From Caryophanales bacterium UBA6985 (GTDB lineage Bacteria > Bacillota_I > Bacilli_A > RF39 > UBA660): a stretch of DNA of 56,944 nt. Numbering within the stretch: the stretch's first letter is position 1; each line of letters opens with the position of its first letter. The translations under genes and the position numbers were made by a program. Below, piece by piece: positions 24,205 through 33,390 of this stretch. The notes under the pieces were generated by a model. It worked only from the letters and a program-made list of their open reading frames with translations, made no database searches and was not told the origin of the DNA. The DNA lies in NCBI GenBank assembly GCA_002450035.1, contig DJYF01000056.1, positions 1 through 56,944 of the forward strand. The letters run 5' to 3'.

Positions 24205-25233
24205 ATGAAAAGAGAAAGAAAGATTATCTATGGAGTTATCCTAGGTGTAATAAGTGTACTTCTTTTATTAACAGTATATTTATTAATTTATTTTTGGAAT
24301 ATGAGAGATATATCCATTAATAAAGAGTTTATTAGTGTTAAAGAAGATAGTTATATTGATTACACAATTAAATTAAAAGATAATGATTATATAACTGATT
24401 CATCTAAAGTAACTAGTTATGTTACTGATATGATTGATTATATTAATATATATTATGACTATAAGACAAACTTCAGTGATAAAGTAAGTGGTAAAACACT
24501 TGTAAGTGTAAGTGGTGTATTAGTAGGTAATTCTAAGGATGATAATTCTACTGTACTATATAATGAATTTTTAAAACCTGAAGATGTAAGTTATAAAGTA
24601 GAAGGTGGTTTAATATCACTTGGTGACTCTTATAAATTGGATTTTAATAATGTTAATAAAACATTTGAAAGTTTTAAAGAAATAAATAAAAAAGATTTAG
24701 ACGGTTATATTAAATATGATGTAACTATTACTTATGATGTTTATAGTGAACTTGTTAAACAAATGGTTACTAAGAAAACTAAATTAACTTTAACTATGCC
24801 TTTAGGTGGAACTACTAAGATTGTTGCAACTGATGATACTAAGGGTTCTGAAGAAGTAATATTTGCTAAGATGACTGATAAACAAAGACCTTTATATTTA
24901 GCTATTTGTTTAGAGTTATTTGGAGCAGCAGTTCTATTTGTTATTTTACTAATAATGATTATTAATCAAATGAAGAAAACTGTAAGTCGTTATGAAAAAG
25001 AATTAGATAAATTATTAAATAAATATAGTAGAAGAATAGTTACTTTAAAAAGAGTACCTGATTTATCTAATAAGACTGTAGTTTTAGTTAAAAACTTTGA
25101 AGATTTAAACAATGTTTCGAAGATAAAGAATATTAACTTTGTGGAAGTGATTGAAAATAAACTTTCTATATTCTTCATTAATGATAATGATATAACATAC
25201 GTATATAATTTTGACTCGAGGAAGGTGAGATAA
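24205..25233 (+). CDS. Two-helix membrane protein, DUF5305-like
   Basis: 342 residues: helix 1 at about 7-31, an extracellular beta-rich domain (about 35-225), helix 2 at about 229-253, then a basic cytoplasmic domain (about 255-342). The domain with SYIDYTIKLKDNDY and VSGKTLVSVSGVLVG resembles DUF5305, found beside TasA and SipW genes; I give this moderate weight only. The stop overlaps the start of the Nudix gene by one base. Confidence 0.65.
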   Translation: MKRERKIIYGVILGVISVLLLLTVYLLIYFWNMRDISINKEFISVKEDSYIDYTIKLKDNDYITDSSKVTSYVTDMIDYINIYYDYKTNFSDKVSGKTLVSVSGVLVGNSKDDNSTVLYNEFLKPEDVSYKVEGGLISLGDSYKLDFNNVNKTFESFKEINKKDLDGYIKYDVTITYDVYSELVKQMVTKKTKLTLTMPLGGTTKIVATDDTKGSEEVIFAKMTDKQRPLYLAICLELFGAAVLFVILLIMIINQMKKTVSRYEKELDKLLNKYSRRIVTLKRVPDLSNKTVVLVKNFEDLNNVSKIKNINFVEVIENKLSIFFINDNDITYVYNFDSRKVR

Positions 25234-25751
25234 TGAAAGATATAATTTTTCGTGATGAGGTAAAAGATTTTGATGAACTAATTAATAAACTATCAACTAT
25301 GGAAAATCTTCCAAGTTTAAACGAAGTTAAAGTTGGAGTTATATGTTTCATATTTGATAAAGAAGGAAATGTTGTTATGAATAGAAGAGGACCTGGTGCT
25401 AGAGATGATGTTGGAAAACTTCAAGCATTAGGTGGTTCTGTTAATGATAAGGATCTTAACTTTAGAGATTCAATGAAAAGAGAATTAAAAGAAGAAGCTG
25501 GAGTAGATGATGTTAATATTACTAACTTTGTTGGTGCTATTATAGATTCTAAATATGATAGAAATTCTAATAAGATGATTGATTGGATAATACTTTGCTA
25601 TAAAGGTATTGTTGGTAATCAAGAACTAGTTAATATGGAACCAGAAAGATGTATTGGTTTTGAACGTATTAATCCAGATAAAGTAGATTACTCTGATATG
25701 GGAGACACTGCTGCTAGTTTCTTAGATGATATTCTTAAAAATGGTATTTAA
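25233..25751 (+). CDS. Nudix hydrolase
   Basis: 172 residues. A Nudix fold with the box GGSVNDKDLNFRDSMKRELKEEAGV near residues 69-92. The REx2EExG metal-binding core is intact; the Glu usually found at the fifth position after Gly is replaced by Asp or Asn. Upstream VGVICFIFDKEGNVVMNRRGPG is the usual first strand pair. Substrate unknown, likely a nucleoside diphosphate derivative. Translation is coupled to the previous membrane protein gene through TAATG. Confidence 0.88.
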   Translation: MKDIIFRDEVKDFDELINKLSTMENLPSLNEVKVGVICFIFDKEGNVVMNRRGPGARDDVGKLQALGGSVNDKDLNFRDSMKRELKEEAGVDDVNITNFVGAIIDSKYDRNSNKMIDWIILCYKGIVGNQELVNMEPERCIGFERINPDKVDYSDMGDTAASFLDDILKNGI

Positions 25752-25753
25752 AA

Positions 25754-26785
25754 ATGAAAAAGAAGTTATTTAAAAATGATGATGGAACTTTTAAAGTATT
25801 AAATGTAACATTATTTTCATTTATATTAACTGCTTTTATTCTAGGGCTTATGTGTACTCCTTTGTTATTTCAAGAAAAAGCAAAGACTTATGTACCTGAG
25901 CATAAAACTACTAATGTACAAGGACAAGATATTAAAATATGTAACAACTGTGATATAGAGTTTTATAATAAAAAAACTTCCTTGGCAGTTGGTGAAGGTA
26001 TTAAAGTTAAAGATTTAATAGATTTAAAAGATGTTGATTTTGCTAATGTTAAATTTACTTTCAGTGATGATAAGTATTTATCTAAACGTCAAATAGATGG
26101 AGAGTATTATTTTTATGCAAATGATATAGTTGGCGATGTTAAAATAACTGCTACTTATAGAGATTATAAAACTGAAATGACTATTAGTATTGAAAGTAAT
26201 ACTATTGTAAGTGCTTCTTTTGATAAAGATATTTATTATGTTTATAAAGGAGGCTCTTCATTACTTGATATTACTACTAAACCAGTTGGAGCTAGTATTT
26301 CACTTCTTGATTTAAGTTCAAGTGATGAATCTATTTTAAAATTTGATAGTAGTAATAAAGCAGTTGGTGTTTCAACTGGAGAAGCCGAGGTTACTTTAAA
26401 AGTTGGAGAAAAAGAGACGACTGCAAAAGTATATGTTTTAGTTAATATGATAAGTGTTAAAGCACAGATAGATGGTTTATATAAAGAAATGGATGAATAT
26501 ACTCATTCATCAAGTGCTAAAACATATAATTTATATTTAGCTGTTAAACCTGAGGATAATGAGAAAAAAGGATATACTAATGAAGATATAAGTGTATCTG
26601 TTAAAAACGAAGGATCTATAAGTGGTATAGTATCGTTTGATTCAGTTTATAATGCTGAGAATAACACATATATTTACAAGGTGGTTTTAGATTTTGATTC
26701 AAGTAAAACAAGCCAATACAATAGGTGTGTTATAAAATTTAGTCTTCCTGATGGTTCTGTTAAATACTTTACTATTAAAAAATAA
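25754..26785 (+). CDS. Membrane-anchored protein with Ig-like (Big-type) domains
   Basis: 343 residues. Signal anchor at about 17-39 (VTLFSFILTAFILGLMCTPLLF), then extracellular beta domains. One (about 140-225) reads IVSASFDKDIYYVYKGGSSLLDITTKPVGASISLLDLSSSDESILKF ... GVSTGEAEVTLKV, the bacterial Ig-like group 2 pattern. Two Cys near residue 58 (CNNC) follow the anchor. Starts two bases after the Nudix stop. Likely a surface structural or binding protein. Confidence 0.75.
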   Translation: MKKKLFKNDDGTFKVLNVTLFSFILTAFILGLMCTPLLFQEKAKTYVPEHKTTNVQGQDIKICNNCDIEFYNKKTSLAVGEGIKVKDLIDLKDVDFANVKFTFSDDKYLSKRQIDGEYYFYANDIVGDVKITATYRDYKTEMTISIESNTIVSASFDKDIYYVYKGGSSLLDITTKPVGASISLLDLSSSDESILKFDSSNKAVGVSTGEAEVTLKVGEKETTAKVYVLVNMISVKAQIDGLYKEMDEYTHSSSAKTYNLYLAVKPEDNEKKGYTNEDISVSVKNEGSISGIVSFDSVYNAENNTYIYKVVLDFDSSKTSQYNRCVIKFSLPDGSVKYFTIKK

Positions 26786-26796
26786 TATTGTTTAAT

Positions 26797-26827
26797 GATA
26801 AAAGACGTTTAAAAACGTCTTTTTTTA
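26797..26827 (+). terminator. Intrinsic terminator
   Basis: AAAAGACGTTT paired with AAACGTCTTTT, then T-run. Confidence 0.85.
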
Positions 26828-26858
26828 TGAAAAATGTACGGAATTCCGTTGATTTTTG

Positions 26859-26911
26859 TTGAAAATCCAAATAAAACTTGTTATATTTTATATGTAAGGT
26901 AACTGCCTTAC
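26859..26911 (+). promoter_or_regulatory. HU gene promoter and 5' leader hairpin
   Basis: TTGAAA (26859-26864), 17 bp, TATATT (26882-26887). The expected transcript start is at the foot of a hairpin, GTAAGG (26894-26899) with CCTTAC (26906-26911), which may stabilise the mRNA. Confidence 0.65.
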
Positions 26912-26939
26912 TTAGAAATACTATAGGGAGGTATTTAAT

Positions 26940-27212
26940 ATGTCAAAAACTGAATTAGTAGAATACGTAGCAGAAACTGCTAATGTATCAAAAGCTGAAG
27001 CTGGAAGAGTTGTAGATGCTGTTTTAGCTGGAATCGCTAAAGGACTTAAAGAAGAAGGAAAGGTTGCTTTCGTAGGATTCGGAACTTTCTCAAGCAAGAA
27101 GAGAGCTGCTAGAGAAGGAATCAATCCATTAACTAAAGAACCAATGAAAATTCCTGCTAAGAATGTTGTTTCATTCAAAGCTGGTGCTAAATTAAAATCT
27201 TCTGTAAATTAA
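26940..27212 (+). CDS. hup: DNA-binding protein HU
   Basis: 90 residues, the family length. The sequence shows SKTELVEYVAETANVSKAEAGRVVDAVL, VGFGTFSSKKRAAREGINPLTKEPMKIPAKNVVSFKAG, with the conserved Pro at the tip of the beta arm that inserts in the minor groove. AGGGAGGT gives a strong ribosome binding site, and codon use is less AT-biased than its neighbours (TTC, AAG), as in highly expressed genes. Confidence 0.97.
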   Translation: MSKTELVEYVAETANVSKAEAGRVVDAVLAGIAKGLKEEGKVAFVGFGTFSSKKRAAREGINPLTKEPMKIPAKNVVSFKAGAKLKSSVN

Positions 27213-27223
27213 TTTAGAGATTA

Positions 27224-27251
27224 GGACTCAATAATTTGAGTTCTTTTTTTT
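27224..27251 (+). terminator. Intrinsic terminator of hup
   Basis: GGACTCA and TGAGTTC around ATAATT, then T8. Confidence 0.85.
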
Positions 27252-27282
27252 GGTGTGGTATATTGATTATGAGGTAAATGGT

Positions 27283-28287
27283 ATGAAGAAAAAGACAAAA
27301 TTAAGACTTAAACCACAGGCAAAAAGATTTCTTATTATACTTGTTTTAATTATTATTGGTTCTATATTTCTTTATAATAAATACCAAGACTATTTGTATA
27401 CTAAAACAAGTGATTATGCGATTCTTAATTTAGGTTATACGGAAGAAGAATTAAAAGTATTTAATAGTAAACTAAGTGAAGATGAAAAGTGGAGTATTAT
27501 TAATGATATTGGTAAAAATGAATTCTTAGTTAACTTTATTAAATGTAAGTATTATTTATTTAAGAATACTAAGAATTATTTATCTTTAACAGTTAAAAAA
27601 GAAGATGATTTTTGGCATTATAAAGATCCTAGTTATTATGATTATGATAAGTTAGTTGCTAGTGTTAATTCTAGAACATATACTGATTATTATACTAATT
27701 CAATTAAAACTGATATGTCTAAAGGGTATTTAATTCTTGCTAATAAATACCATTATTTAGATGAAAACTATACTCCTGATGATTTAGTAGAAGTACCATG
27801 GAAATATCGTTTTGGTGGTGCTAACGATAAGATAACTATTAGAAGTGAAGTAATGGATAGTTTCTTAGAAATGTGGAATGCTGCAAATGAAAAAGGATAT
27901 TATTTATTAGTAGATTCAGGTTTTAGAAGTTATGATGAACAGAAGAGTGTTTATGATGATTATTCAAAGAGATTTGGACTAAGTTACGCGGATTCTATTG
28001 CTGCTCGTCCTGGATACTCTGAACATCAAACAGGACTTGCTTTAGATATTTATTCAAAACAAAATGCTTCTGCAAAGACTTTCTCTACAACTGATGTTTA
28101 TAAGTGGTTAATTGATAACTCTTATAAATATGGTTTTATTCTTAGATATCCTGAAGGTAAGAGTAATTTAACTGGATATAACTTTGAAAGTTGGCATTAT
28201 AGATATGTTGGAAAGAGTGAAGCTAAAAAAATAGTAGATTCAGGATTAACTTTTGATGAATATTATGAATTCTATTTAGATAAATAA
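27283..28287 (+). CDS. D-alanyl-D-alanine carboxypeptidase, VanY/LD-peptidase type
   Basis: 334 residues from ATG 27283 after GAGGT. An N-terminal anchor (about 13-29) precedes a stalk domain and a zinc peptidase M15B domain at about 180-330: SGFRSYDEQ, RPGYSEHQTGLALDI (first His and Asp ligands) and ESWHYRY (catalytic Glu and third ligand His). It trims the terminal D-Ala of peptidoglycan stem peptides outside the membrane. Resistance genes of the van cluster are not present, so a housekeeping role is more likely. Confidence 0.9.
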   Translation: MKKKTKLRLKPQAKRFLIILVLIIIGSIFLYNKYQDYLYTKTSDYAILNLGYTEEELKVFNSKLSEDEKWSIINDIGKNEFLVNFIKCKYYLFKNTKNYLSLTVKKEDDFWHYKDPSYYDYDKLVASVNSRTYTDYYTNSIKTDMSKGYLILANKYHYLDENYTPDDLVEVPWKYRFGGANDKITIRSEVMDSFLEMWNAANEKGYYLLVDSGFRSYDEQKSVYDDYSKRFGLSYADSIAARPGYSEHQTGLALDIYSKQNASAKTFSTTDVYKWLIDNSYKYGFILRYPEGKSNLTGYNFESWHYRYVGKSEAKKIVDSGLTFDEYYEFYLDK

Positions 28288-28311
28288 AAGAGCTTATGCT
28301 CTTTTTTTGTT
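28287..28311 (+). terminator. Intrinsic terminator of the VanY gene
   Basis: AAAAGAGC, TTAT, GCTCTTTT then T. Confidence 0.85.
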
Positions 28312-28352
28312 TATTCTTTTGTTCTATAATAATAATAGGATAGTGAGTTTAT

Positions 28353-28385
28353 ATGAGGAAAGATAAGGTGTTTTTAAAAAAATGA
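28353..28385 (+). CDS. Ten-codon leader ORF overlapping the prepilin start
   Basis: ATG at 28353 opens a frame MRKDKVFLKK whose TGA (28383-28385) overlaps the ATG of the prepilin gene as ATGA. AGTGAG lies 8-10 bases upstream, while the prepilin start itself has only a distant AGGTG (12-base spacing). Translational coupling from this mini-ORF would explain how the large gene is started. It is very short and could be chance. Confidence 0.35.
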   Translation: MRKDKVFLKK

Positions 28386-30319
28386 AAGAGAAGATTAAAG
28401 GTTTTACTTTGGTTGAACTTTTGGCAGTTATCGTAATACTCGCAATAATTATGATTATTGCTATACCTTCAGTGTTAAGTGTCTTAACAACTGCAAGAAA
28501 GAAATCATTTGTTGAGTATGTTGATAAAGCTGTTGGTGTTTCTAAACAAAAATATATGGAAGGTGTTACTTTAGGTGAAAGTGCTAATGCTTGTTATATA
28601 TATGTTGTAGAAAAAGATTTAGGAATTGATAATACAGGTGACTATAAAGGATTTGTGCTTGTTGCACCAGCTGGTAATAGTAATTATCAATATTGGGTTT
28701 TATTACATGATAATGAGTTTTTCTTAGATACCATTAATTATGAAGAGTTTTCAAAAGATGCAACTTCTAAACTAAATGATTTACCCGAAAAAGTAAGTGA
28801 TTTAGATATACAATATTTTGCTAATGCTTTAAGTGAAAAGGGAGTAAGTTGTAGTACTTTTAAATATGGAGAAGGATCAATTGAACCAAGTGATAGTGGT
28901 CCTGGAAGTAATGAAGGAACAACATGTGAAGGACTAACTGTTAAAAATACTATTCCTAAGAGTGCAACTGGACTTTATAGAAAAATAGCTGAAAAATCTT
29001 ACTTAGATAATGCATCTTCTAAATATGTAGATGAGTGTTCAGGTATTAATTTCAAATTAAACTCTGGTACTTATTCAATATATTCTGGTGGTGATTATAT
29101 AGATAAAAACAATGGTATTGGTGTTTATGAAATGGCTTCAACTAAGGATGATAATTATCCTATTTACTATTTTAGAGGTGATATGAACGATTACGCTTCT
29201 AAAGAAGGTACTGCTAATAATGCTGTATTTGGTGGAAGTTGTTGGAAGATTATTAGAACTACATCAACTGGTGGAGTAAAAATGATTTATAATGGACCTT
29301 ATTCTTCTGGTAAATGTGGACAAAGCAATTTAGGAAGACTTGAATATAATCCTAATTCTAGCAGTGCATTAGGTGATGCTAGTTATATGTATGGTAAGAG
29401 ATATGTTTATGATTCTAAGTCTTTAAAAAATAGTAAAGCGTTATTTGGAGATACTGTTACTTATTCAAATGGTACATATAAATTAGCTGGTGATACAGTT
29501 ATGTATGATGATGCTAATGGTTCAGCACTTAAAGATGAAGTTGGAAAACAATATACATGTTTTAATGAATCTGGAGAATGTAGCAATGTATATTATGTAT
29601 TTAAAGTTGAGTCTTATTACTTCACTTATTTAACTTTTACTGGAGGAGAAAAGTTAATTGATGCAATGCATAATTCATTTGATGTTAATACAGTTGATTC
29701 AACTGCTAAAAAAACTGTTGATAATTGGTTTGCAAGTAATATGGTGTCTTATCAATCATATTTAGAAGACACTCCTTATTGTAATGATAGACGTTATTAT
29801 TCATATGGACCTTTTAATGAAAAATATAAAATTTTTGCTAAAAACCCTCCTATTGAACTGCTAACTTTTGCTGGAAATGAAAGAGGTAGTAAAACTGGTA
29901 AAGTTTCATTAACATGTGAAAAGAATGATGCGTTTACAGTATCTAGTTCAATTGGAAATGGTGCATTAAAATATCCAGTTGGTTTAATTACTTATGATGA
30001 AGTTGTTCTTGCTGGTGGTTCTACTGGTTGGAGTAGTTATAATGATTATCAAACAGGTGGTCACGCGGAAGATGGTTATAATTCAAAATATTATTTATAT
30101 GATGATAGAGAGGTTTGGACAATGACTCCATCTTATTATGGAAATGCATGTAGTGTATTTAGTGGATGTTATGGTGACCTTCATTCTCAACCATATGCTG
30201 TTAGTGAATACTTATTTGAAGAATATTATTTAGGTTATGTAAAACCAGTTATTTCATTAAAAGCAGGAGTAGATGCTACTGGAACTGGTACAACAAGCGA
30301 CCCATATATTATTAATTAA
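28382..30319 (+). CDS. Large prepilin-like surface protein
   Basis: 645 residues. The N-terminus is a type IV prepilin signal: basic leader MKEKIKG, then FTLVELLAVIVILAIIMIIAIPSVL with Glu5. Cleavage after Gly7 and methylation of Phe would be done by a prepilin peptidase, not encoded here. The remaining 600 residues are a secreted globular region rich in Tyr, Ser, Gly and Cys, including FGGSCWKIIRTTSTGGVKMIYNGPYSSGKC, a repeated surface-domain pattern of low-GC gut bacteria, and a Cys pair YGNACSVFSGCYG. Typical pilins are 120-200 residues, so this is more likely a display protein or minor tip subunit. Confidence 0.8.
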   Translation: MKEKIKGFTLVELLAVIVILAIIMIIAIPSVLSVLTTARKKSFVEYVDKAVGVSKQKYMEGVTLGESANACYIYVVEKDLGIDNTGDYKGFVLVAPAGNSNYQYWVLLHDNEFFLDTINYEEFSKDATSKLNDLPEKVSDLDIQYFANALSEKGVSCSTFKYGEGSIEPSDSGPGSNEGTTCEGLTVKNTIPKSATGLYRKIAEKSYLDNASSKYVDECSGINFKLNSGTYSIYSGGDYIDKNNGIGVYEMASTKDDNYPIYYFRGDMNDYASKEGTANNAVFGGSCWKIIRTTSTGGVKMIYNGPYSSGKCGQSNLGRLEYNPNSSSALGDASYMYGKRYVYDSKSLKNSKALFGDTVTYSNGTYKLAGDTVMYDDANGSALKDEVGKQYTCFNESGECSNVYYVFKVESYYFTYLTFTGGEKLIDAMHNSFDVNTVDSTAKKTVDNWFASNMVSYQSYLEDTPYCNDRRYYSYGPFNEKYKIFAKNPPIELLTFAGNERGSKTGKVSLTCEKNDAFTVSSSIGNGALKYPVGLITYDEVVLAGGSTGWSSYNDYQTGGHAEDGYNSKYYLYDDREVWTMTPSYYGNACSVFSGCYGDLHSQPYAVSEYLFEEYYLGYVKPVISLKAGVDATGTGTTSDPYIIN

Positions 30320-30342
30320 AGATAGCTTATGCTATCTTTTTT
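30318..30342 (+). terminator. Intrinsic terminator of the prepilin gene
   Basis: AAAGATAGC, TTAT, GCTATCTTT then T. Confidence 0.85.
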
Positions 30343-30408
30343 GTTTACATATATATGTGGAAAGTAGATTATAGTTATATTATAATTATGTTATAGAGGG
30401 TGAAATAT

Positions 30409-31491
30409 ATGAAAGTAATTATTACAGCTGGAGGTACAGGGGGACATATATATCCTGCTTTAGCAATACTTGAAAAAATAAAAGAAAAAGAACCTGATAG
30501 TGAGTTCTTATATATAGGTACACATAATAGGATGGAAAAAGATATAGTTCCATCTCATGGTATTAGATATGAAGCTATTAAAATATATGGTTTTAATAAA
30601 TCATTATCTAGATTAAAAGAAGATTTAGAAGATATTTATTTAATACCTGCTGCTATTCACAAATGTAAAAAGTTAATTAAGGAATTTAAACCTGATGTAG
30701 TAATTGGTGTGGGTGGATATGTTACTTATCCAGTTATTACTGCAGCACATAGTTTAGGTATACCTACATTTGTTCATGAACAAAATAGTATACCTGGTAA
30801 GAGTAATTTAGCACTTCAAAAGAAGACTAGCTTAGTTGGTGTTTCTTTTGATGATTCTAAAAAGTATTTTACTAAGACTAAAGTGGTTGTAACCGGAAAT
30901 CCATGTGCAACAAATGCTTTAAAAGTTGAAAAGAAAAAACGTGAAGAATATGGTGTAGATAGTAAATCTAAGGCTGTATTAATAGTAAGTGGTTCACTTG
31001 GAAGTAAAGTAGTAAATGAAAAAATGTTACCATTCCTTGAATCAATTGGTAAAGAAAAATATGAAGTTATATATGTAACTGGTAAAGGTTATTATGAAGA
31101 ATATAAAAAGAATAAATTCCCTGATAACGTACATGTAGTTCCATTTATAGATAATCTATCTGGACTTATGAAAGATATTGATTTAATTGTTACTAGAAGT
31201 GGAGCATCCACTGTTTCTGAAATAGAAGCATTAGAATTACCTGCAATATTTATACCAAGTCCATATGTAGCTAATAATCATCAATACTATAATGCTAAAT
31301 CAATACTTGATGCTAAGGCTGGATTAATGCTTGAAGAAAAGGATTTAACTCCAGATACTCTTAATGATTTAATTAAAGCAGTTATTGATGATAAAAAGAC
31401 AGTTGAATTATTTAAGAAGAATTTAAGAAAGTTAGCTCACTTAGATTCAGCTGATATTATATATAATGAATTAAAAAAATTAATAAAGTAA
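30409..31491 (+). CDS. murG: UDP-GlcNAc:undecaprenyl-PP-MurNAc-pentapeptide GlcNAc transferase
   Basis: 360 residues from ATG 30409 after GAGGGTGA. GT28 fold: TAGGTGGHIYPALAI at the N-terminus, VIGVGGYVTYPVITAAHSLGIPTFVHEQNSIPGKSN (lipid I-binding region), VVVTGNP, and the donor-site segment LIVTRSGASTVSEIEALELPAIFIPSPY. It makes lipid II at the inner face of the membrane. The next gene encodes FtsQ, as in many Gram-positive dcw clusters, although the rest of the cluster is absent. Confidence 0.96.
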   Translation: MKVIITAGGTGGHIYPALAILEKIKEKEPDSEFLYIGTHNRMEKDIVPSHGIRYEAIKIYGFNKSLSRLKEDLEDIYLIPAAIHKCKKLIKEFKPDVVIGVGGYVTYPVITAAHSLGIPTFVHEQNSIPGKSNLALQKKTSLVGVSFDDSKKYFTKTKVVVTGNPCATNALKVEKKKREEYGVDSKSKAVLIVSGSLGSKVVNEKMLPFLESIGKEKYEVIYVTGKGYYEEYKKNKFPDNVHVVPFIDNLSGLMKDIDLIVTRSGASTVSEIEALELPAIFIPSPYVANNHQYYNAKSILDAKAGLMLEEKDLTPDTLNDLIKAVIDDKKTVELFKKNLRKLAHLDSADIIYNELKKLIK

Positions 31492-31504
31492 GGAAGTGAA
31501 TAAG

Positions 31505-32236
31505 ATGAAAACTAATAAAAAGAAAAGCAAACTAAGATTAAATCTACCTAGAACTTTAGTTTTCATTTTATTTATTTATATAATTGTATATATTTGTTAT
31601 AGTCTTTATAATCAACATATTACTCATTATGAGATAACTGGTAATACACTTTATAGTGATGTAGAAATCTTAAGAGACTTGGATCTTGTTGATTATCCTC
31701 CAATTCTTTCTATAAATAGAAGTAAACTAGAAAGAAGACTTAAGAATAACAAGTATATAAAGGATGCAAAAGTATCATTTGGATGGAATTTTTATTTAAA
31801 AATAGATATTACAGAGAATAAACCTATGTTTGCTTTAAAATCTACTGGACAAGCTGTACTAGAAGATGGTACATTAATTGATAATCCAGGTTTATATGGG
31901 TTACCAATTCTTTTAAATGATACTCCAAGAGATGTAAGAAATTTACTTGCTAAGAATTTAGCTAAAGTAGATAGTGGAATATTTTATTTAATAAGTGAAA
32001 TCCAATATGATCCTAGTTATGATAGTCAAAATAAAGTAATTGATGAGAATAGATTCTTACTTTTTATGAATGATAAAAATACTGTTTATGTAACAGCAAG
32101 AAAGATTAAAACTCTAAATTACTATTTAACTATTATAGCGAATAATGAGATAACTGAACCTGGTACTTTATATTTAGATGGTGATGAGACTAATTATACA
32201 TTTAAGTTATATTCATCAGTTAAATCAGAGGGATAG
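31505..32236 (+). CDS. divIB: Cell division protein FtsQ/DivIB
   Basis: 243 residues from ATG 31505 after AGGAAGTGA. Short basic cytoplasmic tail, one membrane helix (about 18-37), a POTRA domain (YEITGNTLYSDVEILRDLDLVDYPPILSINRSKLERRLKNNKYIKDAKVSFGW across 47-100, split here by my quotation only), then a beta domain with AVLEDGTLIDN and the long strands VYVTARKIKTLNYYL. It links early and late divisome proteins (FtsB, FtsL) outside the membrane. It is adjacent to murG and ends just before queH. Confidence 0.88.
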   Translation: MKTNKKKSKLRLNLPRTLVFILFIYIIVYICYSLYNQHITHYEITGNTLYSDVEILRDLDLVDYPPILSINRSKLERRLKNNKYIKDAKVSFGWNFYLKIDITENKPMFALKSTGQAVLEDGTLIDNPGLYGLPILLNDTPRDVRNLLAKNLAKVDSGIFYLISEIQYDPSYDSQNKVIDENRFLLFMNDKNTVYVTARKIKTLNYYLTIIANNEITEPGTLYLDGDETNYTFKLYSSVKSEG

Positions 32237-32244
32237 TGGTTTTA

Positions 32245-32856
32245 ATGGATAATATAAAAATTAATTATGATAAATTAATGCAAGATGAAATAGCATCTTT
32301 AAATGGTGAAAGAAAGAGTGTACTTTTACATACTTGTTGTGGTCCTTGTAGCAGTGCTTGTATAGAAAGATTACATAATGATTTAGATGTAACAGTATAT
32401 TACTATAATCCTAATATTGAGCCTAAAGAAGAATATTTAAAAAGAAAAGAAACTCAAATAGGTTTATTAAAGAAATTAAATATACCATATATAGACGCTG
32501 ATTATGATAATGAAGAGTTTAGAGAAAAAGTAAAAGGATTGGAATCAGAACCAGAAGGTGGTGCTAGATGTCCTGTTTGCTTTAAAATGAGATTAGATAA
32601 GACAGCGAGAGTTGCTAAAGAAAATAATTTTGATTATTTTTGTACTTCTCTAACAGTGTCTCCACATAAAAATAGTGCTATAATAAATTTAGTAGGAGAA
32701 AGTATTTCCAAAGAAGTTGGAATAAAATACTTATATGCTGATTTTAAAAAGAGAGAAGGATATAAAAGAAGTATAGAGCTTTCTCGTGAATATAATTTAT
32801 ATAGACAAGATTATTGTGGTTGTCTTTTTTCAAAGGGTGATAGAATTGAAGAATAA
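32245..32856 (+). CDS. queH: Epoxyqueuosine reductase QueH
   Basis: 203 residues from ATG 32245; the in-frame GTG at 32236 is not preferred. The family's Cys signature is complete: LLHTCCGPCSS near residue 30, GGARCPVCFKMRL near 112, and the final DYCGCLFS. It reduces epoxyqueuosine to queuosine at tRNA position 34 without cobalamin. No other queuosine genes (tgt, queA) are in the window. Its last eleven bases overlap the next start. Confidence 0.93.
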   Translation: MDNIKINYDKLMQDEIASLNGERKSVLLHTCCGPCSSACIERLHNDLDVTVYYYNPNIEPKEEYLKRKETQIGLLKKLNIPYIDADYDNEEFREKVKGLESEPEGGARCPVCFKMRLDKTARVAKENNFDYFCTSLTVSPHKNSAIINLVGESISKEVGIKYLYADFKKREGYKRSIELSREYNLYRQDYCGCLFSKGDRIEE

Positions 32857-33367
32857 TAAAGGTTTTACGTTAGTTGAGTTATTAGCTGTTATCATGGTAA
32901 TAGGAATGTTACTAGTTTTAACATCTAGTTCTGTTATAAGAATTACTAGAGAAAGTAGAAATAATATTAAAGAGTCAGAATTTAAATCATTTTTAGATGC
33001 TGGTAAAGAATTCTTAACTGATGTTATTGAGTCTGATGGGAAAGTTACTATTAAACCAGTAACAAGTGATGGTAATGATGGAGAATACTATGGATATAAT
33101 TTCCTTGAGTATGTAGGTGGATGCGAGAAAAATGAGTATTGCAAAAGAACTGAAGGTTCTCCAATAGTTACTAGAACAGTATATTTTGATAGTTCACTTA
33201 TGGGAAAATATATAGATCTTGAAAAGTATAATGCTGAAGCAAGTAATAATAAATGTGGTTTAAAAGCTAATATTACGGTTGAATTAAATAAAAATGGATA
33301 TTATGTTTTAAAAGACATTGATGTTCTTGCTAGAGATGGAGTAAATTATAAGACTTGTGTTAAATAG
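32846..33367 (+). CDS. Type IV prepilin-like protein
   Basis: 173 residues if started at TTG 32846, which has AAGGGTGAT four bases upstream inside queH. That gives a short leader MKNNKG before FTLVELLAVIMVIGMLLVL, ideal for prepilin peptidase. The rest is a soluble domain with four or more Cys (CEKNEYC, NKCGLKANI, YKTCVK) that may form disulfides. No pilus ATPase or platform gene is nearby. Pseudopilins of competence or secretion systems are possible relatives. Confidence 0.82.
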   Translation: MKNNKGFTLVELLAVIMVIGMLLVLTSSSVIRITRESRNNIKESEFKSFLDAGKEFLTDVIESDGKVTIKPVTSDGNDGEYYGYNFLEYVGGCEKNEYCKRTEGSPIVTRTVYFDSSLMGKYIDLEKYNAEASNNKCGLKANITVELNKNGYYVLKDIDVLARDGVNYKTCVK

Positions 33368-33390
33368 ATGACTTTTTTAGGGGGGACAAT

